Origin: Thermobispora bispora DSM 43833
Lineage (GTDB): Bacteria > Actinomycetota > Actinomycetes > Streptosporangiales > Streptosporangiaceae
Assembly (NCBI RefSeq): GCF_000092645.1
Contig: NC_014165.1
Span: 2,542,001-2,606,000 of the forward strand
Length of the DNA: 64,000 nt
Reading direction: 5' to 3'
In this document: one piece after another, positions 17,632-27,511 of the stretch
Layout of the letters: each line of letters starts with the position of its first letter
Position numbering within the stretch: position 1 is the first letter of the stretch
Translations under genes and position numbers: made by a program
The notes under the pieces: model-generated
The model's database searches: none
The model's input: only the letters and a program-made list of their open reading frames with translations
Told to the model about the DNA's origin: nothing

Positions 17632-17982
17632 TCAGGGCACCGCGCCGAGCACGCACAGCAGCGCGCCCGCGGCCGCGGCGAGCGTGCCGAGCCAGGCGAG
17701 CCGGGCGTCGGCCGTCGCGTCGCCCCGTGCGCCGGCGCGTCCCGCCCGCAAGGTCCGCCGGTACCGCACCCCGGTCCGGGTGAGCAGGACCGCGCCGGCG
17801 AGCAGGGTGAGCGTGAAGCACGCCGGCGCCGGTGGCGGGGCGCCGTGGCGGAGCGCCGTGTCCAGGCCGGCGATGCCGCCGCCCACGAGGATCACGGCCG
17901 TGCGGATCCAGGCGAGCACGGTCCGCTCGCCGTGCAGGCCGGGCCGCTCGGCCTCCCGGCCCGGCCGCCGCCCGGGCGTCAC
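17632..17982 (-). CDS. DUF202 membrane protein, second of a pair
   Basis: The GTG at 17982 overlaps the upstream gene's TGA (GTGA), which marks the start within a longer open frame. The 116-residue product has the DUF202 landmark ERTVLAWIRTAVILVGGG followed by two more hydrophobic segments (FTLTLLAGAVLL and LAWLGTLAAAAGALLCVL). Such YidH-like proteins are small inner-membrane proteins of unknown function, often encoded in pairs, as here. Confidence 0.75.
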   Translation of the reverse strand: MTPGRRPGREAERPGLHGERTVLAWIRTAVILVGGGIAGLDTALRHGAPPPAPACFTLTLLAGAVLLTRTGVRYRRTLRAGRAGARGDATADARLAWLGTLAAAAGALLCVLGAVP

Positions 17983-18314
17983 CGGAAGGACAGGAGACCG
18001 ACGAGGGCGAGCAGGGCCACCGCGGCCACGCCGTACCCGAGCACCGGGGCGATCACGGGCGGCGGGAGCGGGCCGTCCTGCCGGAGCGCCGCCTCGATGC
18101 GCCGCCACCGGGGGTAGGCGGTGGCCGCGGCGAGCGCGCCGAGCAGCACCAGGGTGACGGCGAGCGGCGTCCGGATCCACGGCAGGCCGCCGTCGCCCGG
18201 CACGAACGCGATCGCCACGCCCGCGGCGGTGAGCGCGAGCGAGGTGCTCAGCCAGGTGAGGAACGTGCGCTCGTTGGCGAGCGTGAACCGGGGGTCGGGC
18301 TCCTTCCCTTCCAT
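17979..18314 (-). CDS. DUF202/YidH-type membrane protein, first of a pair
   Basis: This 111-residue protein has the family signature ANERTFLTWLSTSLALTAAG near the N-terminus, then two further membrane segments (LAVTLVLLGALAAATAY and GYGVAAVALLALVGLLSF), three in all. It is translationally coupled to the downstream paralogue. The cellular function of the family is not known. Confidence 0.8.
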   Translation of the reverse strand: MEGKEPDPRFTLANERTFLTWLSTSLALTAAGVAIAFVPGDGGLPWIRTPLAVTLVLLGALAAATAYPRWRRIEAALRQDGPLPPPVIAPVLGYGVAAVALLALVGLLSFR

Positions 18315-18476
18315 GGAGACAAAGGTAGGCCGCGGCCGGAGGTGCCCCGGACCGCGCCGGGGCGCCGGCGGAGGCGGGCCGTCGCGGGTCCCGCCGTGGG
18401 CCGGCCCGCGGATTCCCCGGCCGGCAGGCCGCGCGCGCCTTCGGGCCGGCGGCCCGCCTCGGCGAGCCGGAGGAGG

Positions 18477-18866
18477 CTACAGGCAGGCCTCGCGGATCTT
18501 GTTGAGGTACTCGGCGGTGTCCTTCGCGACCTGCGCCGCCGCCTTGGCCGCCTGCTGGACGTCGCTGACCTGGATCCGCTCCAGGCGGTCGGTGAGCCCT
18601 TGCAGCGCCTCTCTGAGGGTGGTGTCCGCCGCCTTGTCGGCGAGATCCCGGAGCTTGGTGATCCCGGCGGAGATCTCCTCACGCATCGCGTCCGGATCGT
18701 TGACCACCCGGCGGACCCGGTCGAGGGTCTCACTGATCGCCTTGGGGGCCTCGATGCAGGTGCGGGCCTTGTCCATGGTCTCCGCCGTCTCCGCGCAACC
18801 TGTGGCGGACAGCAGGGCGAAAGCCGTTAACGCCGTGGTCACAGCAAGGGTTCTCACGGCCGCCAC
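18477..18866 (-). CDS. Small secreted lipoprotein, unknown function
   Basis: This 129-residue protein begins with a lipoprotein signal (RTLAVTTALTAFALLSATGC, lipobox LSATGC with Cys24 as lipidation site). The rest is almost all helical and amphipathic (ETLDRVRRVVNDPDAM, then AAKAAAQVAKDTAEYLNKI). It is probably anchored to the outer face of the membrane. No family is recognised beyond similar small actinobacterial lipoproteins. It lies alone between the DUF202 pair and an unrelated gene. Confidence 0.65.
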   Translation of the reverse strand: MAAVRTLAVTTALTAFALLSATGCAETAETMDKARTCIEAPKAISETLDRVRRVVNDPDAMREEISAGITKLRDLADKAADTTLREALQGLTDRLERIQVSDVQQAAKAAAQVAKDTAEYLNKIREACL

Positions 18867-18904
18867 CCTACCCGGCCGCGATCAGGGGCGCGCAGGGCGC
18901 GCGA

Positions 18905-19651
18905 TCACCAGTCCCGCCGGGTCTCCCACTCGTCGGTGTCGTGGTGCTGCCGGGAGCGGGGGCGCTCCCCGCCTCCGTACCGCTGGTCCCGGTGCCCCCG
19001 CATGGGCCCGAGGCCGAGCGGGTCGTTGGGGTCGACCACGGGGTCGTGGGCCAGCTGGTCGGGCATCGGCTCATGCCGCTGATCGCGCACGTGGCCCTGG
19101 GGCCGGGACCGCTGGGCGTGCCCCGACGACGAGGCGACCAGACGGTCCTGCGGCGGGTTGCCGCGGGCGACGAGCACGTCGTTCGGCCCGAGCGCCGCCG
19201 TGGGGTACTGCTCCTGGGCGGCCGGCTGGTACGGCTCCGCCTGGTAGCCGCCGGCCTGCGGGTACTGCTCCCGCGGCTGGTAGCCACCGTCCTGGTAGGA
19301 CCGTTCCGACGCAGACGGCCGCGCGTACTGCCCGGTGCCGGGGTAGTCGTGGTACTCCTGCTGATCGTCCCGGGCGTAGGCCTCCTCCTGGCGCGGGAGT
19401 GGGCCGGTGTTCTCCTCCTGGGCCAGCCGGCTCTCCGCCTCCGCGAGCCCTTCGTCGAGGGCGTCGATGAGGCGCCCCACGTCGCTGAGGGGCATGCGGA
19501 AGCTCGCCGTGCACATGTCGCCTCGCCACAGGCTCAGCACGAGCGTGCCGTGGTGCCAGGTGATCCGGAGCACGCGGTCCTGGCCGCGTGCGTCGAAGAA
19601 CACCTCGCCGAACGATGGCAGCGGGACAACTTGCGACATGGCAGACAACAT
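18905..19651 (-). CDS. Conserved actinobacterial protein with disordered tail
   Basis: The ATG at 19651 is chosen because GGTGAGG lies six bases upstream; a second ATG at 19639 lacks such a site. The first 85 residues (VPLPSFGEVFFDARGQDR, then LRITWHHGTLVLSLWRGDM and LSDVGRLIDALDEGLAEAE) form a compact conserved-looking domain. The remaining 160 are Gln/Tyr/Pro/Gly-rich repeats of the YQP-GGY type and look disordered. Function is unknown. It is divergent from the DinG-like helicase, with a shared 160-base promoter region. Confidence 0.65.
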   Translation of the reverse strand: MLSAMSQVVPLPSFGEVFFDARGQDRVLRITWHHGTLVLSLWRGDMCTASFRMPLSDVGRLIDALDEGLAEAESRLAQEENTGPLPRQEEAYARDDQQEYHDYPGTGQYARPSASERSYQDGGYQPREQYPQAGGYQAEPYQPAAQEQYPTAALGPNDVLVARGNPPQDRLVASSSGHAQRSRPQGHVRDQRHEPMPDQLAHDPVVDPNDPLGLGPMRGHRDQRYGGGERPRSRQHHDTDEWETRRDW

Positions 19652-19813
19652 AGTGCCCTCACCCGCCGTGACCCGTCCACTTGACCACGGAGACCGGGCC
19701 GGCGGGGCGCGACGGGCCTCAGTGTGCCATGACGCCCGCCGGACGGTGGGCGGAATCGCGGCGGGCCCGCGCGGATGGCCGCGGACGTCGGTGCGGCAGG
19801 GTACGGTTCTTCC

Positions 19814-21805
19814 GTGCCCACGGACCATGCCGAGCCGCCGCCGGTCGAAGAACTCCTCGCCATCGCCGTGCGCGGCCTCCGCGGGGTGGAGCGCCCCGGT
19901 CAGGTCAAGATGGCCCAGGCCGTCTGGCAGGCGATGAGCGATGCGGAGCACCTCGCCGTGCAGGCGGGCACCGGCACCGGCAAGTCGCTCGCCTACCTGG
20001 TCCCCGCGATCCGGTACGCGGCGGAGACCGGGAGGCCCGTCGTGGTCTCCACGGCGACCATCGCGCTCCAGCGGCAGCTCGTCGAGCGGGACCTGCCGCG
20101 GCTCATCGACGCGCTCGCCCCGCACCTGCCGCACCGGCCGGAGTTCGCCATCCTCAAGGGCCGGCGCAACTACCTGTGCCGCCACAAGATGAGCACCGGC
20201 CTCGCCGACGACGAGGAGGAGCGGCTCTTCGACGTGGCGGAGGTGAGCGCGACCGGCCGGATGGTCCAGCGGATCCAGGAGTGGGCGAATGAGACCGAGA
20301 CCGGCGACCGCGACGAGCTGGTCCCCGGCGTGAGCGATCTGGCCTGGCGGCAGTTCTCGGTCAGCGGCCGGGAGTGCCTCGGCGCCCAGCGCTGCCCGAA
20401 CGGCGCCGAGTGCTTCGCCGAGCTCGCCAAGGAGCGCGCGAGCCACGCCGACATCGTGGTGACCAACCACGCGCTGCTCGCCATCGACGCCATGGAGGAC
20501 CTGCCGCTGCTCCCGGAGCACGACGTGGTGGTGGTCGACGAGGCGCACGAGCTGACCGACCGGGTCACCTCGGTCGTCACCGGCGAGCTGTCCGAGAGCA
20601 CCGTCGCCCTCGCCGCGCGCCGGGCCGAGCGGCTCGTCGGCCCGGACGTCGCCGAGCGGCTCAAGGAGGCGGGCGAGAGCCTGGCCGCCCTGCTCGCCGC
20701 GGCCCCGCCCGGCCGGATCGACCGGCTGCCCGAGTCGCTCGCGCTCACCCTCGCCCTGGTGCGGGACGCCGCCTCCGCCTGCGTGACCGCCCTCGGGCCG
20801 CGGAACGCGGACGACCCGGAGAACGCGGCGGCGCGCCGGGCCGCGTTCACCGCGCTCGACGAGATCCACGATACGGCCCAGCGGATGCTCGACGCCTTCG
20901 GCGACCCGGAGCAGGGCGGCCTGCCCGAGGCGCAGCGCAGCGAGGTCGTCTGGCTCGACCCGCCGGGCCTGCATGGGCGGCGGACTCCCCCGGCGCTGCG
21001 GGTGGCGCCGCTGTCGGTCGGCGGGATGCTGCGCGAGCGGCTGTTCGGGCGCCGCACCGTGATCCTCACCAGCGCCACGCTCGTGCTCGGCGGGTCGTTC
21101 GACGGGCTCGCCCGCCAGTGGGGCCTCCGGGAGGGCGAGTGGACCGGGCTCGACGTGGGCTCGCCGTTCGACCACGCCCGCCAGGGCATCCTCTACGTGG
21201 CCAAGCACCTCCCCCAGCCCGGCCGGGACGGGCTGCCCGAGGCGTACCTCACCGAGATCGCCGAGCTGATCGAGGCGGCCGGCGGGCGCACGCTCGGCCT
21301 GTTCTCCTCGATGCGGGCCGCCAGGGCGGCGGCCGAGGCGCTCCGGGAGCGGCTCGACGTGCCGGTGCTCTGCCAGGGGGACGACACCACCGGGCAGCTC
21401 GTCAAGCGGTTCGCCGCCGACCCGGCCACGTGCCTGTTCGGCACGCTCTCCCTCTGGCAGGGGGTGGACGTGCCGGGGCCGTCGCTGTCGCTCGTCATCA
21501 TCGACCGGATCCCGTTCCCGCGCCCGGACGACCCGCTCGCCTCCGCCCGCCAGCGCCACGTGGCCGCGACCGGCGGGAACGGGTTCATGGCCGTGGCGGC
21601 CACCCACGCGGCGCTGCTCCTCGCCCAGGGGGCGGGACGGCTGCTGCGCTCGCCGGACGACCGGGGGGTGGTCGCCGTGCTCGACCCCCGCCTCGCCACG
21701 GCCCGGTACTCGGGGTTCCTGCTCGGCTCCCTGCCGCCGTTCTGGCGGACCACGGATCCCCGGGTGGTGCGGGACGCCCTGCGGCGGCTCAACGCCCAGG
21801 CCTGA
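19814..21805 (+). CDS. dinG: ATP-dependent DNA helicase, DinG/XPD-like
   Basis: This 663-residue superfamily 2 helicase has Walker A GTGTGKSLAYL, motif Ia STATIALQRQL, and the four-Cys iron-sulfur region (YLCRHK, then ECLGAQRCPNGAEC) typical of XPD/DinG enzymes. It also has the DEAH box in VVVDEAHEL, a helicase C-terminal half (FSSMRAARAAAEAL, LFGTLSLWQGVDVPG) and QGAGRLLRS as motif VI. It unwinds 5' overhang DNA, R-loops or damaged structures. The GTG at 19814 gives the usual N-terminus. No exonuclease domain is present, unlike the DinG of some Firmicutes. Confidence 0.85.
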   Translation: MPTDHAEPPPVEELLAIAVRGLRGVERPGQVKMAQAVWQAMSDAEHLAVQAGTGTGKSLAYLVPAIRYAAETGRPVVVSTATIALQRQLVERDLPRLIDALAPHLPHRPEFAILKGRRNYLCRHKMSTGLADDEEERLFDVAEVSATGRMVQRIQEWANETETGDRDELVPGVSDLAWRQFSVSGRECLGAQRCPNGAECFAELAKERASHADIVVTNHALLAIDAMEDLPLLPEHDVVVVDEAHELTDRVTSVVTGELSESTVALAARRAERLVGPDVAERLKEAGESLAALLAAAPPGRIDRLPESLALTLALVRDAASACVTALGPRNADDPENAAARRAAFTALDEIHDTAQRMLDAFGDPEQGGLPEAQRSEVVWLDPPGLHGRRTPPALRVAPLSVGGMLRERLFGRRTVILTSATLVLGGSFDGLARQWGLREGEWTGLDVGSPFDHARQGILYVAKHLPQPGRDGLPEAYLTEIAELIEAAGGRTLGLFSSMRAARAAAEALRERLDVPVLCQGDDTTGQLVKRFAADPATCLFGTLSLWQGVDVPGPSLSLVIIDRIPFPRPDDPLASARQRHVAATGGNGFMAVAATHAALLLAQGAGRLLRSPDDRGVVAVLDPRLATARYSGFLLGSLPPFWRTTDPRVVRDALRRLNAQA

Positions 21806-22401
21806 CCGCCGCGCCCGCGGCGCCCCGCCCGCCGGTTCGTCCCCGCCCGGGGCGGTGCTCGCGGCCGCCCTGGCCCCTTGCTCCGGCTGCGCTCGGCCCG
21901 GCGGCTGATCGCCCAGGGCCTGCCCCTCGGCGAGGTGGCCGCCCAGGCCTGCTTCGCCGACCAGACCGCGGGCGGTGCCTCGTGGCCGCCGGCCGGCTCA
22001 CCGCCCGCGCCCGCCCGAGGCGGTACGGCAGGCCTGGGGCGGCGGCCCCGCGGCGCGGCGGCCGGATCGGCCTTGCCGTACCGGGCCGCCCCCGTCGGGC
22101 CCGGCCCCGATCCGGCCCGGGTCGTTGACCGGGCGGTCAGTCAACCACGGCGCCGAGATCGGGAACTGGGCGGGGTCGCATCATCGGGAGTCAGACCCTG
22201 ACGGGCCGCGCCCGGGCTCCCACCCCGGCCGGGCGGGCGCTCCGAGCCGCGTGGCCTGGGACGGGAGCCTTGCCCAGTGGATCCGCGGACCCGGCGTCCG
22301 GCCCTGCGGGCCGAGCCGGGCGGCTCGGGCTCTGTGGGCTCGGGCGGCACCCCTCCCCCGGGGTGATGCCGCGGATCCGGTGCCGGATTCCCGCCGGGCG
22401 G
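21806..22401. other. 596-base gap with gene debris
   Basis: There is no intact gene here. The first third holds a decayed AraC-type fragment. Around 22345-22400 the sequence resembles the last 50 bases of the SGNH hydrolase gene about 90 bases away, with GCGGATCCGG shared, and looks like a partial duplication. Open frames across the rest have unnatural composition (Pro/Arg/Gly only) and are not called. Confidence 0.6.
21878..22055 (+). pseudogene. AraC-family regulator remnant, C-terminal HTH
   Basis: One frame reads RLRSARRLIAQGLPLGEVAA, then QACFADQT, which is the second helix-turn-helix of AraC regulators (usually RLRxARRLIAxGxPLAEVAA then GFADQSHLxR). After FADQ the match breaks, and about 25 codons later another frame gives EAVRQAWGG, like the YRQAWG end of the domain. 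No start or N-terminal domain is present, so this is a gene fragment with at least one frameshift. Confidence 0.6.
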
Positions 22402-23187
22402 TCAGCCGAGCGGCGCGAGCTCCGGGCGCTTGGGCGGGACCCCGTCGCCCGAGGACACCCCGCGGATCCGGCGCCCGATCCAGGGGGCGACGTGGTTCTT
22501 CAGCCAGAGGGTGTCCTCACGCCGCTTCGTCCACGGGTCGACCGCCTCGAGCGGCGGCCACTTCTTGCGCCAGTCGTCCTTCGACGGCACGCCGAGCACG
22601 TCGAGCACCTTGGCGGCGACCAGCCGGTGGCCCTCCGCGTTGAGGTGGAGCCGGTCCTCGCTCCACGCCCGCGGATCGCGTAGCGACTGCATGGGCCACA
22701 GGTCGACCAGGTGGCAGCCGTACATGTCGGCGATCGCCCGGGTGTGCATGAAGAACACGGCGAACTTGCCGCGCCCCATGCGCATGAGGGGGGTGTCCCG
22801 GGGGTCGGTGCCGGTGAACATGATCACCTCGGCGCCGGTCTTCCGCAGGTCGCGGACCGCCGTGGCGAGCTTCTTGGCGACCCGGTCGGGGTCGCTGCCC
22901 GGGCGGAGCAGATCGTTGCCGCCGGCGCAGAAGCTGATCAGGTCGGGCTTCATCTCGATCGCCCGGGGCACCTGATCGGCGATGATCTGGTCGATCAGCT
23001 TGCCGCGGACCGCGAGGTTCGCGTAGCGGAACCCCGGCTCGAGCTCGGCGAGCCGCTCCGCCACCCGGTCGGCCCACCCGCGGTACCGGGTGATGCCGTT
23101 GGGGTCCTGGGCCGCGCCCTCCGGTAACGGATCGTTGAGACCTTCGGTGAAACTGTCGCCGAGCGCCACGAACGATCTGTACGCCAT
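22402..23187 (-). CDS. SGNH/GDSL-family hydrolase
   Basis: This 261-residue esterase-type hydrolase has all four SGNH blocks: GDSFTEG with the nucleophile Ser, the Gly of NLAVRGK, AGGNDLL and DRLHLNAEGH with the catalytic Asp-His. It has no signal peptide, so it should act in the cytoplasm. The last 60 residues (WKNHV-type basic tail, WIGRRIRGVSSGDG) are an extension. It lies 29 bases after aroQ and may be read through from the shikimate operon. Likely substrates are acyl esters; none can be named. Confidence 0.85.
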   Translation of the reverse strand: MAYRSFVALGDSFTEGLNDPLPEGAAQDPNGITRYRGWADRVAERLAELEPGFRYANLAVRGKLIDQIIADQVPRAIEMKPDLISFCAGGNDLLRPGSDPDRVAKKLATAVRDLRKTGAEVIMFTGTDPRDTPLMRMGRGKFAVFFMHTRAIADMYGCHLVDLWPMQSLRDPRAWSEDRLHLNAEGHRLVAAKVLDVLGVPSKDDWRKKWPPLEAVDPWTKRREDTLWLKNHVAPWIGRRIRGVSSGDGVPPKRPELAPLG

Positions 23188-23216
23188 AAACCCTGCCTTG
23201 GTATCGCCTTTACTGG

Positions 23217-23651
23217 TTACTCACCAGTATCAGCGATCGCCTGCAGGGCGAGAACGTACGACCTGAAGCCGAAACCGGCGATCGTGCCGGTCGCCACCCC
23301 GGCGACGACCGAGGTGTGGCGGAACTCCTCCCGCGCGTGCGGGTTGGAGATGTGCACCTCGATCAGCGGCGCGGTGCGCTGGGCGATCGCGTCGCGCAGC
23401 GCGTACGAGTAGTGGGTGAAGGCCCCCGGGTTCAGCACGACCGGGGTGCGGGTGTCGGCGGCCTCGTGGATCCACTGGATCAGCTCGGCCTCGTCGTCGG
23501 TCTGCCGCACGTCCACGGAGAGGCCGAGCGCGCGCCCGGTCTCCCGGCAGAGCCGCTCCAGGTCGTCGAAGGTGAGCGTGCCGTACACGTCCGGCTCCCG
23601 GCTCCCCAGCCGGCCGAGGTTGGGGCCGTTGAGCACGAGGACAGGCCTCAT
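23217..23651 (-). CDS. aroQ: Type II 3-dehydroquinate dehydratase
   Basis: This 144-residue enzyme catalyses the third step of the shikimate pathway. The type II signatures are [20 protein letters not shown] with the catalytic Arg and Tyr, [15 protein letters not shown] and [17 protein letters not shown] with the catalytic His and the flexible loop. Length matches the dodecameric family. The start overlaps aroB by four bases, so it ends the coupled aroC-aroK-aroB-aroQ unit. Confidence 0.95.
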   Translation of the reverse strand: MRPVLVLNGPNLGRLGSREPDVYGTLTFDDLERLCRETGRALGLSVDVRQTDDEAELIQWIHEAADTRTPVVLNPGAFTHYSYALRDAIAQRTAPLIEVHISNPHAREEFRHTSVVAGVATGTIAGFGFRSYVLALQAIADTGE

Positions 23652-24724
23652 CTGGCTACCTCCCGGTAGGCCGCCTCGAGCAGCTCCTCAGGGGGGTTCT
23701 CGAGGCGGGACGCCTTCGCGATGCCGTCGAGCACGACGAACCGCAGGGTCGCTCCGCGTGCCTTCTTGTCGACCCGCATGTGCTCCCGGACCGCCGGCCA
23801 CGCGTCGCGCCGGTAGGTGGTGGGCAGGCCCACCGACTCGAGGATCGACCGGGTCCGGTCGACCAGGTCCCGGCCGGCGCGGCCGTCGAGCCGGGCGAGC
23901 TCCGCGGCGTAGACGAGGCCGATCGCCACGGCCTCGCCGTGCCGGATCCGGTAGTCCTCCGCCCGCTCGATGGCGTGGCCGAGCGTGTGCCCGTAGTTGA
24001 GGATCTCCCGCAGCCCGCTCTCCCGCAGGTCGGCGCCGACCACCTCGGCCTTGACCCGGATCTTCCGCTCGATCAGCTCCCGGGTGTGCGCGCCGTGCGG
24101 GGTCACCGCGCCCGCGGGGTCGCTCTCGATGAGCCGGAGGATCTCCGGGTCGGCGATGAACCCGCCCTTGATGATCTCGGCGAGCCCGGCGACGTAGTCC
24201 TCGCGGGGCACGGTCTCCAGCGCGGCCAGGTCGCACAGCACGCCGACCGGCGGGTGGAAGGCCCCTACGAGGTTCTTGCCCTCGGGCGTGTTGATCCCGG
24301 TCTTGCCGCCCACGGCCGCGTCGACCATGGCGAGCAGCGTGGTCGGCACGAGCGCCACCCGCACCCCGCGCAGCCAGGTCGCCGCCACGAACCCGGCCAG
24401 GTCGGTGGTCGCCCCGCCGCCCACGCCGACGATCGCGTCGGACCGGGTCACCCCGTGGCGGCCGAGCTCGGACCACAGCCCGGCCGCGACCTCGATGGTC
24501 TTGGCCTGCTCCCCGTCGGGCACCGGGAGCGGCACCACGTGGTACCCGGCCTCCTCCAGCGCGGCGCAGGCCGGGCGGGCGAGCCCGGGCAGCCCGGCCG
24601 GGTGGATGACGGCGACGGTGCGCACCCCGGGGCCGAGCATGCCGGGCAGCTCCCCGGCGATCCCGGTCCCCACCACCACGTCGTACGGGCGTTCGCCCTT
24701 GACGGTGATGCGTGTCACGCTCAT
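23648..24724 (-). CDS. aroB: 3-dehydroquinate synthase
   Basis: This 358-residue enzyme converts DAHP to 3-dehydroquinate using NAD and a divalent metal. Landmarks are PDGEQAKTI, the NAD loop [19 protein letters not shown], the substrate loop [11 protein letters not shown] and the metal ligands in [18 protein letters not shown] and RHGEAVAIG. Length is standard. ATGA overlaps couple it to aroK upstream and aroQ downstream. Confidence 0.96.
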   Translation of the reverse strand: MSVTRITVKGERPYDVVVGTGIAGELPGMLGPGVRTVAVIHPAGLPGLARPACAALEEAGYHVVPLPVPDGEQAKTIEVAAGLWSELGRHGVTRSDAIVGVGGGATTDLAGFVAATWLRGVRVALVPTTLLAMVDAAVGGKTGINTPEGKNLVGAFHPPVGVLCDLAALETVPREDYVAGLAEIIKGGFIADPEILRLIESDPAGAVTPHGAHTRELIERKIRVKAEVVGADLRESGLREILNYGHTLGHAIERAEDYRIRHGEAVAIGLVYAAELARLDGRAGRDLVDRTRSILESVGLPTTYRRDAWPAVREHMRVDKKARGATLRFVVLDGIAKASRLENPPEELLEAAYREVAR

Positions 24725-25218
24725 AGCGCCGCCGCGATCTCGGAGGCCACGTCCTCGGGGTCGCGGCCGTCGGTCTTCACGGTGATGTCGGCGAGCCGCT
24801 CGTAGATCGGCCGGCGCTCCTCCATGAGCTTGCGGAGCTGGCTGCGCGGGTTGAGCACGAGCAGCGGCCGCGCCGTGGCGAGCCCCACCCGCTTCACCGC
24901 CTGGTCGAGCCCGACCTCCAGGTAGACCACGCGGTGGTCCTCGAGCAGCCGCTGGGTGGGCTCGTGGAGGATCGCGCCGCCGCCGAGCGAGAGCACCCCG
25001 TCGTGGGTGGCCAGCGCCTGCCGTACGGCCTCCGCCTCGAGCTCGCGGAACCTGGCCTCGCCGTCCTCGATGAAGATGTCGCTCACCGGTTTGCCGGCCA
25101 CGGCCTCAACGTCCGCGTCGGTGTCACGGAAGGGCACGCCGAGCCGGTCGGCGAGGATCCGGCCGACCGTGGTCTTGCCGGCGCCGGGCGGGCCGATGAG
25201 GACTACGACAGATCCCAT
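24721..25218 (-). CDS. aroK: Shikimate kinase
   Basis: This 165-residue P-loop kinase phosphorylates shikimate at the 3-hydroxyl. It has Walker [10 protein letters not shown], the shikimate-binding DTDADVEA and FRELEAEAV motifs, SLGGGAIL, and the lid region around TARPLL. Length is standard. It begins 14 bases after aroC and overlaps aroB by four bases. Confidence 0.95.
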   Translation of the reverse strand: MGSVVVLIGPPGAGKTTVGRILADRLGVPFRDTDADVEAVAGKPVSDIFIEDGEARFRELEAEAVRQALATHDGVLSLGGGAILHEPTQRLLEDHRVVYLEVGLDQAVKRVGLATARPLLVLNPRSQLRKLMEERRPIYERLADITVKTDGRDPEDVASEIAAAL

Positions 25219-25232
25219 GATCGCAAACCTTA

Positions 25233-26411
25233 TTACTTGATCACCAAGGAGGAGAGGTAGCCGGCCACGTTGCGCTTGACCTCTTCGACGGAGTCCCCGC
25301 CGAACTTCTCCACGGCCGCGTCGGCGAGCACGAGCGCCATCATCGCCTCGCCCACGACCGCGGCCGCGGGGACCGCGCAGACGTCGGACCGCTCGTGGTG
25401 CGCCTTGGCCGGCTCGCCGGTGAGCACATCGACCGTGGAGAGCGCCCGCGGCACCGTGGAGATCGGCTTCATCGCCGCGCTCACCCGGATCGGCTCGCCG
25501 TTGGACATGCCGCCCTCGATGCCGCCGGCCCGGTTGGTGATGCGGCGCACGCCCTCCGGCGTCTTCTCGATCTCGTCGTGGGCGCGCGAGCCCGGGCGGC
25601 GGGCCGTCTCGAACCCGTCCCCGATCGCCACGCCCTTGATCGCCTGGATGCTCATGAACGCGGCGGCGAGCCGGGCGTCGAGCCGGCGGTCCCAGTGCGC
25701 GTAGCTGCCGAGCCCCGGCGGCACGCCGTACGCGATCACCTCGATCACGCCGCCGAGCGTGTCACCGTTCTTGTGCGCCTTGTCGATCTCGGCGACCATC
25801 GCCGCGCTCGCCTCCCGGTCGAAGCACCGCACCGGGTCGGCGTCGATCGCCGCGAGGTCGTCCGGGCCGGGCAGCACATCGCGCGGGGCGCTCGCCTCGC
25901 CGATCGCGACGACGTGGCTCACGATCTCGATCCCGAGGGCCTGCCGGAGGAAGTTCCGCGCCACCTGCCCGAGGGCCACCCGTGCCGCGGTCTCCCGGGC
26001 GCTCGCCCGGTCGATCACCGGGCGGGCGTCGGTGAAGCCGTACTTCTGCATCCCGGCGAGGTCGGCGTGGCCCGGCCGGGGGCGGGACCGCGGGGCGTTG
26101 CGCGCCAGGCCCTCCAGGCGCGCCGGATCCACCGGGTCGGCCGCCATCACGGCCTCCCACTTCGGCCACTCGGTGTTGCCGATGCGGATCGCGACGGGCG
26201 AGCCCATCGTGCGGCCGTGCCGTACGCCGCCGGAGATGGTCACCACGTCCTGCTCGAACTTCATCCGCGCGCCCCGGCCATAGCCGAGCCTGCGGCGGCG
26301 GAGCGCCTCGGCGAGCTCGGCGGTCGTGATCTCGACACCGGCGGGAATGCCTTCCAGGATCGCCATGAGTTCGGGGCCGTGGGACTCCCCGGCGGTCAAC
26401 CAGCGCACCAT
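25233..26411 (-). CDS. aroC: Chorismate synthase
   Basis: This 392-residue FMN-dependent enzyme makes chorismate from EPSP. The signatures are [20 protein letters not shown] at the N-terminus, [32 protein letters not shown] and [12 protein letters not shown], and near the end [15 protein letters not shown]. The ATG at 26411 is chosen because the family begins [12 protein letters not shown]; the frame is open further but reads as low-complexity sequence. It is the first gene of the aro operon. Confidence 0.96.
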   Translation of the reverse strand: MVRWLTAGESHGPELMAILEGIPAGVEITTAELAEALRRRRLGYGRGARMKFEQDVVTISGGVRHGRTMGSPVAIRIGNTEWPKWEAVMAADPVDPARLEGLARNAPRSRPRPGHADLAGMQKYGFTDARPVIDRASARETAARVALGQVARNFLRQALGIEIVSHVVAIGEASAPRDVLPGPDDLAAIDADPVRCFDREASAAMVAEIDKAHKNGDTLGGVIEVIAYGVPPGLGSYAHWDRRLDARLAAAFMSIQAIKGVAIGDGFETARRPGSRAHDEIEKTPEGVRRITNRAGGIEGGMSNGEPIRVSAAMKPISTVPRALSTVDVLTGEPAKAHHERSDVCAVPAAAVVGEAMMALVLADAAVEKFGGDSVEEVKRNVAGYLSSLVIK

Positions 26412-26832
26412 GCAGATAAGTCTTCCATGCACGCGCCGGTGCGCCGTCCGGCGGCGCGCCCGGCCGGCCGCGGAGGCCGTTGGCGGCCAGGCGCGCGGAC
26501 GGCGCCGTGTCACCCCCGGAGAGCACGGACGGCATGGCATGCCGGGCGAGCCCGGTGGGGAGCACAGCGGCCCCGGGTGCGGCCATGCCCCTGCCGCCCA
26601 GCGAGCCCGGCCCCTTCCTGGGAGAACGGGTGGCTTGGCCCGGCGATGTGGGCGCGGCCCGGTCGCGGACGCCGTGGTGGAGGTCGCGGTCGCGGGCGTC
26701 GCGGGCGGCGCCCGGGCCTGCGGGCGCACCGGCCTGTTCATCGGCGAGTGGGCCCCGACACTCGTCGCCACTCGTCGCCGCCCCGGAGCTGCGGGCGCAC
26801 CACGGCGCATCCCTGCCCCACGGGGCTCGCGC
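26412..26832. other. 421-base gap, aroC promoter region
   Basis: The leftward promoter of the aro operon should lie here, but I see no clear -10/-35 pair. On the plus strand around 26660-26780 one frame reads [15 protein letters not shown], then [13 protein letters not shown], which looks protein-like; it has no good start and is not called as a gene. The rest is featureless GC-rich sequence. Confidence 0.5.
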
Positions 26833-27501
26833 TCACCCGGGGGAGCCGGCGGCGAGCGCGGCGAGCGCCCCGGTGATCAGGAACGGCCCGAACGGGAACA
26901 CGGTGTCCCGGCTCCCCCGCCCGCGCGCCAGCAGGGCGATGGCGTAGAGGGCGGCGAGGAGCACCCCGGCCAGCACGGCGGTGGCCGCGGCCGCCGGGCC
27001 ACCGGACCCGGTCACCAGCCCGATCAGCCCGGAGAGCTTGACGTCGCCGAGGCCGAGATCGGCCGGGCGGATGAGCCAGAGCACCCCGAAGACCACGATG
27101 AGCACGGCCGCGGCGAGCGCGGCGCCCGGGAGCCGGCCGGACGGGGCGAGCAGGGCGATCAGCACCGGGTAGGACGGGAGGGTGATCGCGTCGGGCAGCC
27201 GCCGGGTCCGCCAGTCGATCGCGGCGAGGGCGGCGCCGGCCCACACCGCGTACCCCCAGGCGGCGAGCTGCCAGCCGGGCTCCACCCGCCAGGCCGCCAG
27301 CGCGGCCGCGGCCGCGGTCGCGATCTCCAGCAGGTACGGCGGGCGGGGGACGGGCCGGGCGCGCACCGCCGCGGCGAAGGCGTCCCGCGCCTCCCGCCGG
27401 GGATCGCCCGGGTCCGCGGTGAAGCGGGCGGCGAGCGCCCGGGCGTACGCACCGGCGATCAGCCCGGCGGCCGCCGCACCGGCGACGAGGAGTGCGGTCA
27501 C
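26833..27501 (-). CDS. Prepilin peptidase, type 4 (A24 family)
   Basis: This 222-residue membrane protein has the two aspartate motifs of type 4 prepilin peptidases: [13 protein letters not shown] after the third hydrophobic segment and GLGDVKL, an exact GxGD motif. About six membrane segments are visible. The N-terminal cytoplasmic Cys-rich methylase domain of classic PilD is missing, as in most actinobacterial tad-type enzymes. It would cleave leader peptides of Flp-type pilins. No pilus genes are in the window. It starts with GTG. Confidence 0.8.
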   Translation of the reverse strand: MTALLVAGAAAAGLIAGAYARALAARFTADPGDPRREARDAFAAAVRARPVPRPPYLLEIATAAAAALAAWRVEPGWQLAAWGYAVWAGAALAAIDWRTRRLPDAITLPSYPVLIALLAPSGRLPGAALAAAVLIVVFGVLWLIRPADLGLGDVKLSGLIGLVTGSGGPAAAATAVLAGVLLAALYAIALLARGRGSRDTVFPFGPFLITGALAALAAGSPG

Positions 27502-27511
27502 GGGCCGGAAT

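Noticed and set aside
18905-21607. A 900-residue leftward frame across the DinG-like gene
   Set aside because: It is the antisense shadow of dinG joined to the real small gene ending at 18905; the fused part has Arg/Gly/Pro-rich shadow composition.
26640-26790. Protein-like plus-strand segment in the aroC gap
   Set aside because: It has no start with a ribosome binding site and is too short to tell from chance in this composition.
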